40,417 nucleotides of DNA from an uncultured Lachnospiraceae bacterium (GTDB taxonomy: Bacteria > Bacillota > Clostridia > Lachnospirales > Lachnospiraceae), in the NCBI GenBank assembly GCA_944381615.1, contig CALWLT010000004.1, positions 1 through 40,417 on the forward strand. The letters run 5' to 3'. A model generated the notes under the pieces. It saw only the letters and a list, made by a program, of their open reading frames with translations. It was not told where the DNA came from and ran no database searches. The position numbers and the translations under genes are program-made. Below, piece by piece: positions 26,331 to 37,572 of the stretch (positions are counted from its first letter, which is position 1; each line of letters starts with the position of its first letter).

Positions 26331-27203
26331 ATGTGGGTTGCTGATAAATGGAACGACTACGAAGTGATCGACTGCTCCGGCGGAGAAAAGCTGGAGCGCT
26401 GGGGAGACTACCTGCTGATCCGCCCGGATCCGCAGGTCATCTGGGATACGCCGCGCACGGCCCGCGGCTGGAAGAGGCCGAACGGCCACTACCACCGCAG
26501 CTCCCGCGGCGGCGGCGAGTGGGAATTTTTCGATCTGCCCGAGCAGTGGTCCGTCCGCTACCGCGATCTGACCTTTCATCTGAAGCCGTTCAGCTTCAAG
26601 CATACGGGGCTGTTTCCCGAGCAGGCAGCCAACTGGGACTGGTTCGGCGCCCTGATCCGGGACGCCGGACGGCCGATCCGGGTGCTCAACCTCTTCGCCT
26701 ACACGGGCGGCGCGACGCTGGCCGCCGCCAGGGCCGGCGCTTCTGTCACGCATGTAGACGCCTCCAAGGGCATGGTAACCTGGGCCAAGGAGAACGCCCG
26801 CGCTTCCGGGCTGGGCGAAGCCCCCATCCGCTGGATCGTGGACGACTGCGTCAAGTTTGTGGAGCGCGAGCTCCGGCGTGGAAACCATTACGATGCCGTC
26901 ATCATGGATCCGCCCTCCTACGGCCGCGGCCCCAAGGGCGAGATCTGGAAGATCGAGGAATCCATCCATCCGTTCATCCGGCTGTGCGCCCGGCTGCTCT
27001 CGGATCAGCCCCTCTTTTTCCTAGTCAATTCCTACACGACCGGCCTGGCTCCCTCCGTGCTGACCTATCTGATGTCCACGGAGATCCTGCCCGCGCACGG
27101 CGGACAGGTTACCTCCGGCGAGCTGGGGCTTCCCGTGTCCGGGAACGGCCTGATCCTGCCGTGCGGCGCATCCGGGCGCTGGACGGGAACAAAGGCGCGC
27201 TGA
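26331..27203 (+). CDS. SAM-dependent methyltransferase, RlmI/RlmK-like
   Basis: This 290-residue class I methyltransferase resembles enzymes that methylate 23S rRNA. The SAM-binding motif is NLFAYTGGATLAAARAGASV (about residues 119-138), followed by VDASKGMVTWAKENA. The motif IV-type DPPSYGRGPKGEIWKIEE (about residues 197-214) is typical of the RlmI/RlmK group. It lacks an N-terminal PUA domain, so it is not a full RlmI. The ATG is preceded by AAAGGA. It has its own promoter and terminator. The target base is not known, and a substrate other than rRNA cannot be excluded. Confidence 0.85.
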   Translation: MWVADKWNDYEVIDCSGGEKLERWGDYLLIRPDPQVIWDTPRTARGWKRPNGHYHRSSRGGGEWEFFDLPEQWSVRYRDLTFHLKPFSFKHTGLFPEQAANWDWFGALIRDAGRPIRVLNLFAYTGGATLAAARAGASVTHVDASKGMVTWAKENARASGLGEAPIRWIVDDCVKFVERELRRGNHYDAVIMDPPSYGRGPKGEIWKIEESIHPFIRLCARLLSDQPLFFLVNSYTTGLAPSVLTYLMSTEILPAHGGQVTSGELGLPVSGNGLILPCGASGRWTGTKAR

Positions 27204-27231
27204 AAAGCGGCAGAAAAACACAGCAGAGACG

Positions 27232-27277
27232 ACAGGGACAAGAGTCTGCCTCCGGGCGGGCTTTCGTCCCTGTTTTT
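27232..27277 (+). terminator. Terminator after the methyltransferase gene
   Basis: ACAGGGAC (27232-27239) and GTCCCTGT (27266-27273) pair, with a smaller GC-rich hairpin inside, and TTTTT follows. It lies about 28 bases past the stop codon. Confidence 0.85.
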
Positions 27278-27575
27278 CTGTCAGCGATCCCCGGTTCCGA
27301 AAAACGCTTCGCCGCTATTGTCTGTCAATTTTTTCTCCGTTTTTCTGACCGCGAACATTTCCTGATGTTTTTTGTCGGTTCCTGTTACTTTTCTCACAAT
27401 AATATAGATATATTGCACAATTTTGCATGATTTTACATTAAAATCTTGTTAATACTGCACATAACTTCTTGCTTTTTTATAAAAAATCTATAAACTGTAC
27501 TTGTGCCGTCCGGGAGGAAACGGGCGGCATGGCACGGTTTCACAGAATCAGTTTTATTATCAGGAGGAATGATAC
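27278..27575 (+). promoter_or_regulatory. AT-rich upstream region and leader of the glutamate symporter gene
   Basis: The 372-base gap between genes is GC-rich for its first quarter and then sharply AT-rich. A possible promoter is TTGCTT (27469-27474), 16 bases, TAAACT (27491-27496), but it is not strong. Downstream, GTGCC/GGCAC (27503-27507 and 27531-27535) or GCCGTCC/GGGCGGC can form a leader hairpin. A GGAGG followed by an ATG at 27529 could start a short overlapping frame, but nothing supports its translation. Confidence 0.4.
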
Positions 27576-28778
27576 ATGCTTGAAATTAATCTTAACATGT
27601 TTCACGCCGTCGCCCTGGCGGCCGCACTGTTCTGGCTGGGAAACGTCCTCTGCAAAAAGGTCGTTGTCTTCAACAAATACTGCATCCCGGCCCCGCTGGT
27701 CGGCGGCGTATGCTTTTCACTGGTCAACACGCTGATGTACGCGGCCGGCGTCGCCTACATATCGTTTGACAGCACGCTGCAGACCGTCTTCATGAACATG
27801 TTCTTTACCACCGTCGGATTTTCCGTCAGCATCCCGCTGCTGAAAAAAGGCGGACGCGCCGTTCTTCTCATGCTGATCCTCGGATCCGCCATGACGGTTC
27901 TTCAGAATGTCATCGGTACGGGCCTGATGGGCGCTCTGGGCGCGGATCCCCGGCTGGGCCTGTGCGTCGGTTCCATCGCCATGGTCGGCGGCCCCGGAAC
28001 AGCTGCTTCCTACGGCGAACTGATGGACGGCATGGGAATTACCGGCGCTTCGGTGGCCGGCCTGGCTGCCGCGACCTTCGGCCTGGTGGCCGGCTCCATC
28101 ATGGGCGGCCCGACGGCGCGCAGATGTATCAATAAATACCAGATTGTCTGCCGCAATACGGCGGCTGCCGGCAGCGCAGACGTCATGGAAGAGATGGAGG
28201 ATGAATCCATTACCTCCACCAGCACGCGCTTTGTCCGCGGCTTTATGCTGCTGATGTTCGCCCTCGGTATCGGCGATTTCGTCGGAACGCAGCTGACGGC
28301 CATTACCGGCCTCACGTTCCCCGGATACATCGGCGCCATGGTTGTGGCCGCTATTACCCGCAACGTCGTCGATGCGATCTTCCACGAATTCCCGACCGGC
28401 GAGGTGGAAGTCGTCGGCAACATGTGCCTGAACCTGTTCCTGGCGATGGCTCTGGCCGGACTGCAGCTGTGGCTGCTCATCGATCTGGCGCTGCCGATGA
28501 TCGTAACGCTGGCCCTACAGGTCTGCGCGATGTTCCTCTTCGCATACTTCATCGTATTCCGCGTCATGGGACGCGATTACGACGCCGCCGTCATGACGGC
28601 CGGCTTCATCGGCTTCGCGATGGGCGCAACCTCCAACGCGATGGCCAACATGCAGGTTATCACGAAGAAATACGGGCCCTCCCCGATTTCCTTCTTCGCG
28701 ATTCCCATGGTGGGAAGCCTGTTTATCGATTTTATCAATGCCATTATCATTACGGGAATGTTAAATATGTTCTCATAA
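27576..28778 (+). CDS. gltS: Sodium/glutamate symporter, GltS family
   Basis: This 400-residue membrane protein imports glutamate with sodium. It has about ten to eleven hydrophobic helices arranged as an inverted repeat. The Gly-rich re-entrant signature is seen in the first half as SIAMVGGPGTAASYGELMD (about residues 132-150) and in the second half as FIGFAMGATSNAMANMQVIT (about residues 347-366). The Gly-Pro in GGPGT where E. coli GltS has GGHGT is a difference in a functional loop, so transport of another dicarboxylate or amino acid is possible. The ATG follows AGGAGG. It stands alone between two terminators. Confidence 0.85.
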   Translation: MLEINLNMFHAVALAAALFWLGNVLCKKVVVFNKYCIPAPLVGGVCFSLVNTLMYAAGVAYISFDSTLQTVFMNMFFTTVGFSVSIPLLKKGGRAVLLMLILGSAMTVLQNVIGTGLMGALGADPRLGLCVGSIAMVGGPGTAASYGELMDGMGITGASVAGLAAATFGLVAGSIMGGPTARRCINKYQIVCRNTAAAGSADVMEEMEDESITSTSTRFVRGFMLLMFALGIGDFVGTQLTAITGLTFPGYIGAMVVAAITRNVVDAIFHEFPTGEVEVVGNMCLNLFLAMALAGLQLWLLIDLALPMIVTLALQVCAMFLFAYFIVFRVMGRDYDAAVMTAGFIGFAMGATSNAMANMQVITKKYGPSPISFFAIPMVGSLFIDFINAIIITGMLNMFS

Positions 28779-28811
28779 CTGTCCTTCATTTCTGTTCCCC
28801 CGGGGAACAGG

Positions 28812-28852
28812 GAACCCGGAAGCTCCGTCGCTGGAACTTCCGGGTTCTTTTT
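28812..28852 (+). terminator. Terminator after gltS
   Basis: GAACCCGGAAG (28812-28822) and CTTCCGGGTTC (28837-28847) form a perfect 11-bp stem followed by TTTTT on the plus strand. It may also slow minus-strand transcription from the convergent creatininase-family gene, though no T run is present on that side. Confidence 0.88.
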
Positions 28853-28885
28853 AACTTCCCGTTTTTATTTTTTCAAATCAAAAGC

Positions 28886-29695
28886 TCAGTCCTTCTCCGG
28901 CTCCTCTTTCCAGTCCCGGATCTCCTTTAAGCCCGGAACCAGCACCCGCGCGCTGGTCTGCAGGATTATCTTTCCCTTCTCAGCCGTCGCGCCGGACGGA
29001 TCCCCGCCGATGCCGATGGGTTTTCCGTCCGCCGTCTTCCAGTCCTCGGAAACCCAGCCGATCGAGACGTTGCCGTACGGCTTTACCACCTTCGTGCGCG
29101 TAAACGCCGTCGGGATCCCGGCCTCGGAATGCTCCAGCTTAACCAGGCTTTCATCCACCGCCATAACCATCGACGTCTCCATCTCGCCGCCGTGGAAATC
29201 CCAGATATTTCCCTCGGATACCGTCGCCTTCACGTCCGGATGATCGAACGCGCCGGAGGAAAGGATAAACGGCGCGATGCCAAATTCGCTCCGCAGCTCC
29301 CGGCTCAGCACCTGGACGACGGGCGCATTCCCGCCATGGCAGACGAGGAAGGCAAGCTTTTTAAATCCGTGGCGCACAAGGCTTGCGCTGATATCGTAAA
29401 GGAGATGATAGTACGTGTCCGGCCGCAGCGTGACCGAACCGCAGAAATTGCGGTGCTCCGTGCTGAGCCCTACCGGGATGACCGGGAACATCAGCATGGG
29501 GAAATCCGTCTCCCCGTCCTCGGCCAGCGCCTTCTCGAGCTCCTTTACCATCGCGCCGGCGATGATATCGTCCGTCCCCAGCGGCGCCTGGCTGCCGTGC
29601 TGCTCCAGAGCCCCCAGCGGGATCAGCACAATCGTGTTCGCCCGATCCACCTGCTCCATCTCGTATCTCGTCAGATCCTGATAATTGCGAATCAT
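28886..29695 (-). CDS. Creatininase-family amidohydrolase
   Basis: This 269-residue protein belongs to the creatininase family, metal-dependent hydrolases of cyclic amides and N-formyl groups. The metal ligands fit Glu31 and His33 in PLGALEQHGSQAPLGTDD, Asp42, His120 in LVCHGGNAPVVQ, and Glu171 in DFHGGEMETSMV. The family includes creatininase, the mycofactocin peptidase MftE and the archaeal deformylase ArfB of flavin/F420 synthesis. The gene is 51 bases downstream of a RibU-like gene under an FMN riboswitch, with no terminator between, so a flavin-related role is a reasonable guess but not shown. The ATG follows AAGGAG. Confidence 0.88.
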   Translation of the reverse strand: MIRNYQDLTRYEMEQVDRANTIVLIPLGALEQHGSQAPLGTDDIIAGAMVKELEKALAEDGETDFPMLMFPVIPVGLSTEHRNFCGSVTLRPDTYYHLLYDISASLVRHGFKKLAFLVCHGGNAPVVQVLSRELRSEFGIAPFILSSGAFDHPDVKATVSEGNIWDFHGGEMETSMVMAVDESLVKLEHSEAGIPTAFTRTKVVKPYGNVSIGWVSEDWKTADGKPIGIGGDPSGATAEKGKIILQTSARVLVPGLKEIRDWKEEPEKD

Positions 29696-29746
29696 ACGTC
29701 CTCTCTCCTTCTTGCCGCGGCCCTCCGTCCGGCCGCCGGGCCGCCG

Positions 29747-30373
29747 TTATACGGTTCTGGTCACGACGTGCGCCGCCAGAAGCCGGCTGTAAAGCAGCTG
29801 CCCCACTACGTAATTCAGTCCGATCTTAATGATATTAAAGGGAATCGTCGCCAGGATGATAAACCCGTTCAGATCCTGGATCGCCGGATTTACCGCCGCC
29901 ACCATGCGGATGACCTCATCCAGCGGCAGGCTCATCGCCGCCGCATAGAGCGGAAGCGTAATGCAGGCGTTGGTAAAGCAGGCAAACGCCGTGCGGACTG
30001 CCACGCTCACGGTCAGCGCCGTCGCCGCCGCCTTTCTCGTCGAACCGAGCTTTTTATAGAGAATCCAGAGCGGCCCCACAAACAGGATCACGCCGATCAG
30101 GTTGGCCAGCTCGCCCACATACATAGAATTCGTTCCGACCGTGATCAGCTTAATCAGGATCTTGATGACCTCCACACAGGCCCCGGCCACCGGCCCCATC
30201 ATAAAGACGGCCACGACGGTCGGCACGTCGCTGAAATCAATCTTGTAAAAAGGCGGCATCATCGGCACGGAAAATTCCAGCGACATCAGCACGCCGGCTA
30301 CCGCCGCCAGCATCGCCGTATAAATCAGCTTCTGGATACTCCATCCCGCATGTTCCGTTTTCTTTGCATTCAT
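29747..30373 (-). CDS. ribU: ECF transporter substrate-binding component, RibU-like
   Basis: This 208-residue membrane protein is the S component of an energy-coupling-factor importer, probably for riboflavin. It has about six hydrophobic segments, and the family-typical stretch PPFYKIDFSDVPTVVAVFMM followed by GPVAGACVEVIKILIKLI (about residues 42-80). The ATG at 30373 follows AAGGAG; the open frame continues 47 codons upstream, but that part is the FMN riboswitch and its terminator. The assignment to riboflavin rests on both the RibU-type sequence and the riboswitch. The ECF ATPases and EcfT are not in this window; in many Firmicutes they sit just after rplQ, where they are absent here. Confidence 0.9.
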   Translation of the reverse strand: MNAKKTEHAGWSIQKLIYTAMLAAVAGVLMSLEFSVPMMPPFYKIDFSDVPTVVAVFMMGPVAGACVEVIKILIKLITVGTNSMYVGELANLIGVILFVGPLWILYKKLGSTRKAAATALTVSVAVRTAFACFTNACITLPLYAAAMSLPLDEVIRMVAAVNPAIQDLNGFIILATIPFNIIKIGLNYVVGQLLYSRLLAAHVVTRTV

Positions 30374-30401
30374 GTTGTTTCTCTCCTTCCCGCATCCCGC
30401 C

Positions 30402-30436
30402 AAATAAAAATCCCAGGTCTTCGGGGGGACCTGGGA
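30402..30436 (-). terminator. Riboswitch-controlled terminator before ribU
   Basis: CCCAGGTC (30428-30435) and GACCTGGG (30412-30419), extended by flanking A/T pairs, form a stem with an 8-base loop, followed by ATTTTTATTT on the minus strand. It lies between the FMN aptamer and the ribU start. It is the expression platform: FMN binding should favour this terminator and switch ribU off. Confidence 0.9.
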
Positions 30437-30499
30437 TGGCGATTCATCTTCCGCCAGAATACCGCCGCGCCTGTCCGGACGCGCGCATACGCTGACTTT

Positions 30500-30612
30500 C
30501 GCTTCTTCTCTCATCCAGACTATACTGTCGGTTCCGGAATTGCACCGGATCGGCCGCCGAAGCGGTTCGCGGACTTTACCGCCGGTAGGGAATTTCGCCC
30601 TGCCCCGAAGAA
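30500..30612 (-). promoter_or_regulatory. FMN riboswitch (RFN element)
   Basis: On the minus strand the conserved RFN segments appear in order: TTCGGGGCAGGGCGAAATTC, CCTACCGGCGGTAAAGTC, CGCGAACCGCTTCGGCGGCC, GATCCGGTGCAATTCCGGA, ACCGACAGTATAGTCTGGAT and GAGAGAAGAA. This matches the six-helix FMN aptamer closely. It lies directly upstream of ribU with a terminator in between. Confidence 0.97.
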
Positions 30613-30633
30613 TTTTCTTTTTTGATCGTTATT

Positions 30634-30662
30634 ATATTATCACAGAAGCGGAACGGATTCAA
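30634..30662 (-). promoter_or_regulatory. Promoter of the FMN-riboswitch operon
   Basis: TTGAAT (30657-30662) and TAATAT (30634-30639) are 17 bases apart on the minus strand, with TGA before the -10. The -35 overlaps the stop codon of the upstream subtilase gene, so the two units are packed end to end. Confidence 0.85.
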
Positions 30663-31923
30663 GACCCATTTTGCGAAAGCCGCAGAGCCGCAGAGACGTC
30701 CGGCATCCCGCCGGTCGCGACGCGCCCGGCGAGCGAGTCCAGGCGCTTTGCGCTGCTAAAAAGCCGCGCCCGGACTTCCGTCCCCGTGAGCGACGGATCC
30801 GCCGAATAAAGAAGCGCCGCCGCGCCCGTTACCATCGGGGCCGCCATGGAGGTGCCGCTCATATAGCGGTATCCGCCGCCCGGAACGGTGCTGAGGATAT
30901 AGCTTCCAGGCGCCGCCAGATCCACGCTCTTTCCGCCAAAATTGGAGGCCGGATCCAGCGTCCCGTCCAGCTGCAGGCTGGCGACAGAGATGAGATTTTC
31001 CAGATCGAAGCTGGCCGGATACACCGGCGTCTCGTCGATGTCATAGCCCTGTCCCTCGCTGTTCCCGTTCCCGGCCGCCACCACAAACAGCATACCGGAA
31101 TCCCGGATCGCCTCATAGAGCTCTCTGCTGTACTGCGGAGTTCCGAAGCTCAGATTACAGATGGAAGCGCCGTTTTCCTGCGCATAGCGGATGGCCTCTG
31201 TCACATGCTCCGTCGTCCCCACGCCCTGGGAACCGCCCAGGATCTTGAGCACCATGATCTTTACATAAGCCGGATCGCAGATGCCGATCGTCCCGCTGCC
31301 GTTTGGGGCCGCCGCGATCGTCCCGGCGGAATGCGTCCCGTGCGTGTCTGACGCGCCCGTGAAAATCTGTCCGCTTCCGTCGTAAAAATTCCACCCGTTC
31401 ACATCGTCCACATAGCCGTTTCCATCATTATCAATCCCGTCCCCCGGGATTTCGTCTACATTGACCCAGAGCGAGCCCGCCAGATCGGGATGGCCGGCGT
31501 CGACGCCGGTATCGATCAGCGCCACCACGACCTCCCGTTTTTCCGAAACGGCGTCATACTGCTTCCAGGCCGGGATCAGATTCAGATCGATCCCCGCCAC
31601 GGAGCGGACGCTTTCCCGGCTCTCCCGATCCGGTCCGTCCGTCCCGGCCGCGTCCGCGCCGTCCGATCCCGGACGAAACGCCGGGCGGCTGCCCGGGATC
31701 AGCTTGAGCGTCCCCGTGTTCTGCAGCGCCCACTGGTACGGCCCGTAATCGTCCGCATACGGAAGCTGCACCGACGAAGGCCCCATCGTAAAGGCCCTGA
31801 CCGGTGCAGGATCTCCTCCCGCCCGGACGGCGTCCTGCCCGGCGTTACCCCCGTTTTCCCGCACTGCCGCCAGAAGCAGCAGCGCCATCGCCGCCCCGGC
31901 GGCTCTTCGTTTCCAGCCTGCCG

Positions 31924-31927
<4 letters not shown>
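30659..31927 (-). CDS. Secreted subtilisin-like serine protease (S8)
   Basis: This 422-residue subtilase has a hydrophobic N-terminal signal or anchor (about residues 9-22) and a pro-like region rich in Gly/Asp (about 25-110). The catalytic triad is Asp139 in ALIDTGVDAGHPDL, His196 in SDTHGTHSAGT and Ser361 in MSGTSMAAPMVTGAA. The oxyanion Asn288 is in VVAAGNGNSEG. A calcium-binding-like loop GDGIDNDGNGYVDDVNGWNF (about residues 162-181) is typical of bacterial subtilases of this group. The ATG overlaps the stop of the GlgX-like gene as ATGA. It is the last gene of the xth operon. Its substrate is unknown. Confidence 0.92.
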
Positions 31928-34035
<2,108 letters not shown>

Positions 34036-34065
34036 TCGTCTCTCCCATCCGGGCCGCAACTTCCC

Positions 34066-35931
34066 TTACCGCCCTGCTTTCTGTTTCTCAATCTGTTCCG
34101 CCAGATCATTCAGATACATCCACCGCTCCATTTTTTCTTCCAGGCGCGCTTCCGCCTCTTCTTTCTGCGCGCCCAGACGGCACAGCGCGCTGTAATCGCT
34201 GGACGATGCGGCGATCTGCTCCTCCAGCCCGGACACTTCGTCCTCCAGCGCCGCGATCTCATCCTCGATCGTCTCCCATTCGCGCGCTTCGCGGTAGGAA
34301 AATTTAAGCTTCTTTTCCCTCTCCTGTCCGTCCTTCCAGCTGCGCCCGCCGCCGGACGTCTCCTTCCCCGGCCTGCCGGCCTGCCCGTTTCCCGTGCGGG
34401 CCACGCCGTTTTCGGCCGCCCGCGCGGCGGCTTCTTTCTGTTCCTCCCCGCGGGTCCGGGCGGCCAGATAATCCGTGTAGCCGCCCTCGTACTGCCGGAT
34501 CGTCCCGTCCTCAAACGCAAAAATCCGGCGCGTAACCCGATCAAGGAAATACCGGTCGTGGGACACCGCCGCCACGATGCCCTGAAAATGATCCAGATAA
34601 TCCTCCAGGATCGTCAGGGTCCGGATATCCAGATCGTTCGTCGGCTCATCCAGCAGCAGCACATTGGGCGCCTCCATCAGGATGCGCAGCAGATACAGCC
34701 GCCGGCGCTCTCCGCCCGACAGGCTTCCGATCTGCGTATACTGCATATGGGAAGGAAAGAGGAAGCGTTCCAGCATCTGCGCCGCGGAAACGAGCCCCTC
34801 CGGCGTCCGCACATACTCGGCCGCATCCCGGATATAATCGATCACGCGCAGGGATTCGTCCAGTTCTTCATTTTCCTGCGAAAAATATCCGATGCGCACG
34901 GTCTGCCCCGCCACGCGCTCTCCGGCGTCCGGCTCCAGCCGGCCGGCAATCAGCTTCATCAGCGTCGTCTTTCCGCTCCCGTTGGGCCCGATGATGCCGA
35001 TCCGGTCATCCCGGAGAAATAGATAAGAAAAGTCCCGGATTACCGTCCGCTCCCCGTAACTCTTCTGCAGATGCGAAAGCTCCACCGTCGTCCGCCCCAG
35101 ACGGCTGGACAGCGAGGTCATCTGCACGCTTTCCTCCGCCTTCGGCCCTTCCATGGCGCTCAGCGCCTCAAACCGCTGAATCCGGCCTTTCTGTTTCGTG
35201 CTCCTGGCCCGCGCGCCGCGGCGGATCCACAAAAGCTCCGTGCGCAGGATCGCCTGCCGCTTCCGCTCCGAAGCCAGCTCCATCTCCTCCCGGTTCGCCT
35301 TTTCCTCCAGGTATTTCTCATAGCCGCCCTGATAGCGGTACAGCTTTCCGCCGTCCAGCTCCACGATCGAATTCGTCACGCTGTCCAGAAAATACCGATC
35401 GTGCGTGACCATCAGAAGCGCGCCGTTAAATTTTCTCAGATACTCTTCCAGCCACTCCGCCATCGCGCTGTCCAGATGGTTGGTCGGCTCGTCCAGGATC
35501 AGGAGATCCGCCCCCGAGAGAAGCACGCCCGCCAGGGCCACCCGCTTGCGCTGGCCACCGGAAAGCGTTTCCACCGGGGCCGTAAAATCCGGGATCCCCA
35601 GCCGCGTCAGCATCGCCTTTGCCTCCCCTTCCAGATCGGCAAAATGGCTGCGCTCCCGGTTCTCCCACAGCACACAGTCCAGCACCGTGCGCCCGGGCTC
35701 AAATACGGGGTTCTGCGGCAAAAACCGGATGTACAGGCTGCGCGCGCGCACCACGCTTCCCTCATCCGGTTCCTCCAGCCCCGCCACCATCCGCAGAAGC
35801 GTCGATTTCCCGGTCCCGTTGACCCCGATGATCCCGATCTTGTCGCCCCCGGAAACCGAAAATGACGCGTCGTCAAACAGACGCCGCTGCGTATATACTT
35901 TCGTCAGATGTTCCGCCGTTACCAGATTCAT
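34066..35931 (-). CDS. uup: ABC-F family ATPase, Uup-type
   Basis: ABC-F proteins act on the ribosome or on DNA intermediates, not as transporters, and have no membrane domain. This 621-residue protein has two ATPase domains: Walker [10 protein letters not shown] (about residue 36) with [13 protein letters not shown] and [12 protein letters not shown], and Walker [10 protein letters not shown] (about residue 320) with [13 protein letters not shown] and [11 protein letters not shown]. The linker [20 protein letters not shown] and a C-terminal coiled coil (about residues 555-620) are typical of Uup. Its ATG overlaps the end of xth as ATGA. A role with the neighbouring exonuclease III in genome maintenance fits Uup biology but is an inference. 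Confidence 0.9.
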   Translation of the reverse strand: MNLVTAEHLTKVYTQRRLFDDASFSVSGGDKIGIIGVNGTGKSTLLRMVAGLEEPDEGSVVRARSLYIRFLPQNPVFEPGRTVLDCVLWENRERSHFADLEGEAKAMLTRLGIPDFTAPVETLSGGQRKRVALAGVLLSGADLLILDEPTNHLDSAMAEWLEEYLRKFNGALLMVTHDRYFLDSVTNSIVELDGGKLYRYQGGYEKYLEEKANREEMELASERKRQAILRTELLWIRRGARARSTKQKGRIQRFEALSAMEGPKAEESVQMTSLSSRLGRTTVELSHLQKSYGERTVIRDFSYLFLRDDRIGIIGPNGSGKTTLMKLIAGRLEPDAGERVAGQTVRIGYFSQENEELDESLRVIDYIRDAAEYVRTPEGLVSAAQMLERFLFPSHMQYTQIGSLSGGERRRLYLLRILMEAPNVLLLDEPTNDLDIRTLTILEDYLDHFQGIVAAVSHDRYFLDRVTRRIFAFEDGTIRQYEGGYTDYLAARTRGEEQKEAAARAAENGVARTGNGQAGRPGKETSGGGRSWKDGQEREKKLKFSYREAREWETIEDEIAALEDEVSGLEEQIAASSSDYSALCRLGAQKEEAEARLEEKMERWMYLNDLAEQIEKQKAGR

Positions 35932-36698
35932 GCCTCATCCCGATCCTTTATCATAAGCTCTACCGGGCAGTGATCGGAGCCCGTGATTTCCGTATGGATG
36001 CGGCTCGACGCCAGCCGGCTCTCCAGGCATCTCGACACGCAGAAATAGTCAATCCGCCAGCCCGCGTTTTTCTCCCGCGCGCGGAACCGGTACGACCACC
36101 AGGAGTAGACTCCTTCCTGATCAGGATAAAAATACCGGTACGTATCGATGAATCCGGCGTCCAGAAGCTGCGAAAACTTCGCCCGCTCCTCGTCCGTAAA
36201 TCCGGCATTTTTGCGGTTGGTCTTCGGGTTCTTCAGATCGATCTCCTCGTGAGCCACGTTGAGATCGCCGCAGAAAATAACCGGTTTTTTCTCCTCCAGA
36301 CTCTTCAGATACGCGCGGAAATCGTCCTCCCAGCGCATCCGGTAATCGAGCCTGGCCAGCCCCTCCTGCGAATTGGGCGTATAGCAGGTAACCACATAAT
36401 AATCTGCAAACTCCGCCGTGATAACCCGTCCCTCGTGATCGTGCTCCTCCAGCCCCAGGCCGTAGCGCACCGAAAGCGGCTCTTCCTTCGTAAAAAGAGC
36501 CGTCCCCGAATATCCCTTTTTCTCCGCGTAGCTCCAGTACTGATAATATCCGTCCAGCTTCAGATCGATCTGTCCGGCCTGCAGCTTGCTCTCCTGAATG
36601 CAGAACACATCCGCGTCCAGCTCCTTAAAAATATCGAGAAATCCCTTCCCGACGCAGGCCCTGAGGCCGTTGACGTTCCAGGAAACCATCTTTTTCAT
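35928..36698 (-). CDS. xth: Exodeoxyribonuclease III (AP endonuclease)
   Basis: This repair enzyme cleaves DNA at abasic sites and degrades 3' ends. The 256-residue protein has the family motifs in order: [24 protein letters not shown] with the metal-binding Glu36, [20 protein letters not shown], the [15 protein letters not shown] strand with Asp and Asn, [20 protein letters not shown] and the C-terminal GSDHCPVEL with the catalytic Asp-His. It is closest in style to the ExoA/XthA group of Gram-positives. It is the first gene of a four-gene operon with its own promoter. Confidence 0.95.
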   Translation of the reverse strand: MKKMVSWNVNGLRACVGKGFLDIFKELDADVFCIQESKLQAGQIDLKLDGYYQYWSYAEKKGYSGTALFTKEEPLSVRYGLGLEEHDHEGRVITAEFADYYVVTCYTPNSQEGLARLDYRMRWEDDFRAYLKSLEEKKPVIFCGDLNVAHEEIDLKNPKTNRKNAGFTDEERAKFSQLLDAGFIDTYRYFYPDQEGVYSWWSYRFRAREKNAGWRIDYFCVSRCLESRLASSRIHTEITGSDHCPVELMIKDRDEA

Positions 36699-36743
36699 CG
36701 CCCGTCTCTGTCCTTTCTGCTTTTGCCTGTTCTCTCTTCTGTT

Positions 36744-36772
36744 ATTTTAATATAATTTTCCGGCGCTGTAAA
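36744..36772 (-). promoter_or_regulatory. Promoter of the xth-uup operon
   Basis: TTTACA (36767-36772) and TAAAAT (36744-36749) are 17 bases apart on the minus strand. The -35 lies four bases past the T run of the upstream terminator. Confidence 0.75.
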
Positions 36773-36776
36773 CGCC

Positions 36777-36825
36777 AAAAAGCGGGGCCCGTAAAAGTCC
36801 GACTCTTACGGTGCTCCCGCTTTTT
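36777..36825 (-). terminator. Terminator between the XRE regulator and xth
   Basis: CCCGC/GCGGG arms with flanking AAAAA and TTTTT, and an inner CCGTAA/TTACGG stem, form a long hairpin. T runs lie on both sides, so it can work in both directions; its main job here is to end the XRE-regulator transcript. Confidence 0.85.
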
Positions 36826-36845
36826 GATCCGCCCCGCCGGGCGCG

Positions 36846-37205
36846 CTATGATTCTTTCTTCCCCTTCTGCGGCAGGTCCCGCATGCTGCGTCCCAGCCCC
36901 AGAAGCAGCTCCCGATCCCGTTCGCTCAGATCCCGGAACAGCTGGCAGAGATGATAATACTTTTCCAGCTCCGCCGTCCGCCAGTCCGGCCGGTCAGACA
37001 TGCGTCTCTGATCCGACAGCCCGAGAATATAATCCGACGTCACGCCAAAATAATTCGCAAGGCGCACGAGAGTATCAACCGACATCAGGGATCCGTCTCC
37101 CTCGATCCGGCTGATCGTCTGCTGGGAAAGTCCTATCATGTCTCCCAGCTGGCTCTGCTTCAGCTTTTGTTCCGTTCTCAGTAATTTCAGTCTGGTCTCC
37201 AACAA
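36846..37205 (-). CDS. XRE-family DNA-binding regulator
   Basis: This protein of about 119 residues has an N-terminal Cro/CI-type helix-turn-helix (RLKLLRTEQKLKQSQLGDMI, then GLSQQTISRIEG as the recognition helix). The stretch VDTLVRLANYFGVTSDYILG ends that domain. The C-terminal half (ELEKYYHLCQLFRDLSERDR and onward) is helical, probably for dimerisation. No ATG is available at the domain start; TTG at 37205 (or the next codon, 37202) follows AGAGGTG at a good distance. The frame runs further upstream to 37352, but only through AT-rich sequence. It is divergent from another XRE gene. Confidence 0.8.
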   Translation of the reverse strand: MLETRLKLLRTEQKLKQSQLGDMIGLSQQTISRIEGDGSLMSVDTLVRLANYFGVTSDYILGLSDQRRMSDRPDWRTAELEKYYHLCQLFRDLSERDRELLLGLGRSMRDLPQKGKKES

Positions 37206-37572
37206 TCCCGTACACCTCTTGATCAGATTATAACAGGACTGTTTTCGGATTATACTTATATTGTTTGTATCATTATAATGATATTGCGAGTTATTTTTCT
37301 GAAATAAGTTCCCATCCGCCCCTGTATCTTGTGTAATTTTACAAAAATACAAAATAAACGGTCTATTTACGCCCGAAATCGCGTAAAACGCTGGAAATTA
37401 TGTGTTTTTCGTTGTAAAATCCTCCCATGACCCGGATTTTGTGTTATTTTATGGGGAAAACGCGCCGTCTGGCCGCCGCCCGGCCGCACATGGCGCAGGA
37501 CGTGACTCCTATGACCGACAGCACGGCAGGCGTGCCTGTTTACACATCAGAACGCAATTTAAAGGAGAAAGG
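37206..37572. promoter_or_regulatory. Divergent control region between two XRE genes
   Basis: This 367-base, AT-rich gap has several TATAAT-like words on the minus strand and two clear dyads: TATCATTATAATGATA (37268-37283, a perfect 16-base palindrome) and TTTACGC-8-GCGTAAA (37366-37387). Either may be an operator for one of the two regulators. A -10-like TAAAAT near 37416 lies on the plus strand. No protein or RNA gene is evident. Confidence 0.6.

Noticed and set aside
26348..27430. Long plus-strand open frame overlapping the methyltransferase gene
   Set aside because: It is Arg/Pro/Gly-rich, as expected from a shifted frame of GC-rich coding DNA. The methyltransferase frame has clear SAM-binding motifs.
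27469..27735. Short plus-strand frame starting upstream of gltS
   Set aside because: It overlaps gltS out of frame. An internal ATG at 27529 has a GGAGG nearby, but nothing else supports it.
30374..30514. Upstream in-frame extension of ribU
   Set aside because: Its ATG lies inside the FMN aptamer, and the segment includes the riboswitch terminator, so it is leader RNA.
29129..30625. Plus-strand open frame of 498 codons opposite the creatininase and ribU genes
   Set aside because: It crosses the FMN riboswitch and both minus-strand genes and has His/Arg-rich filler composition.
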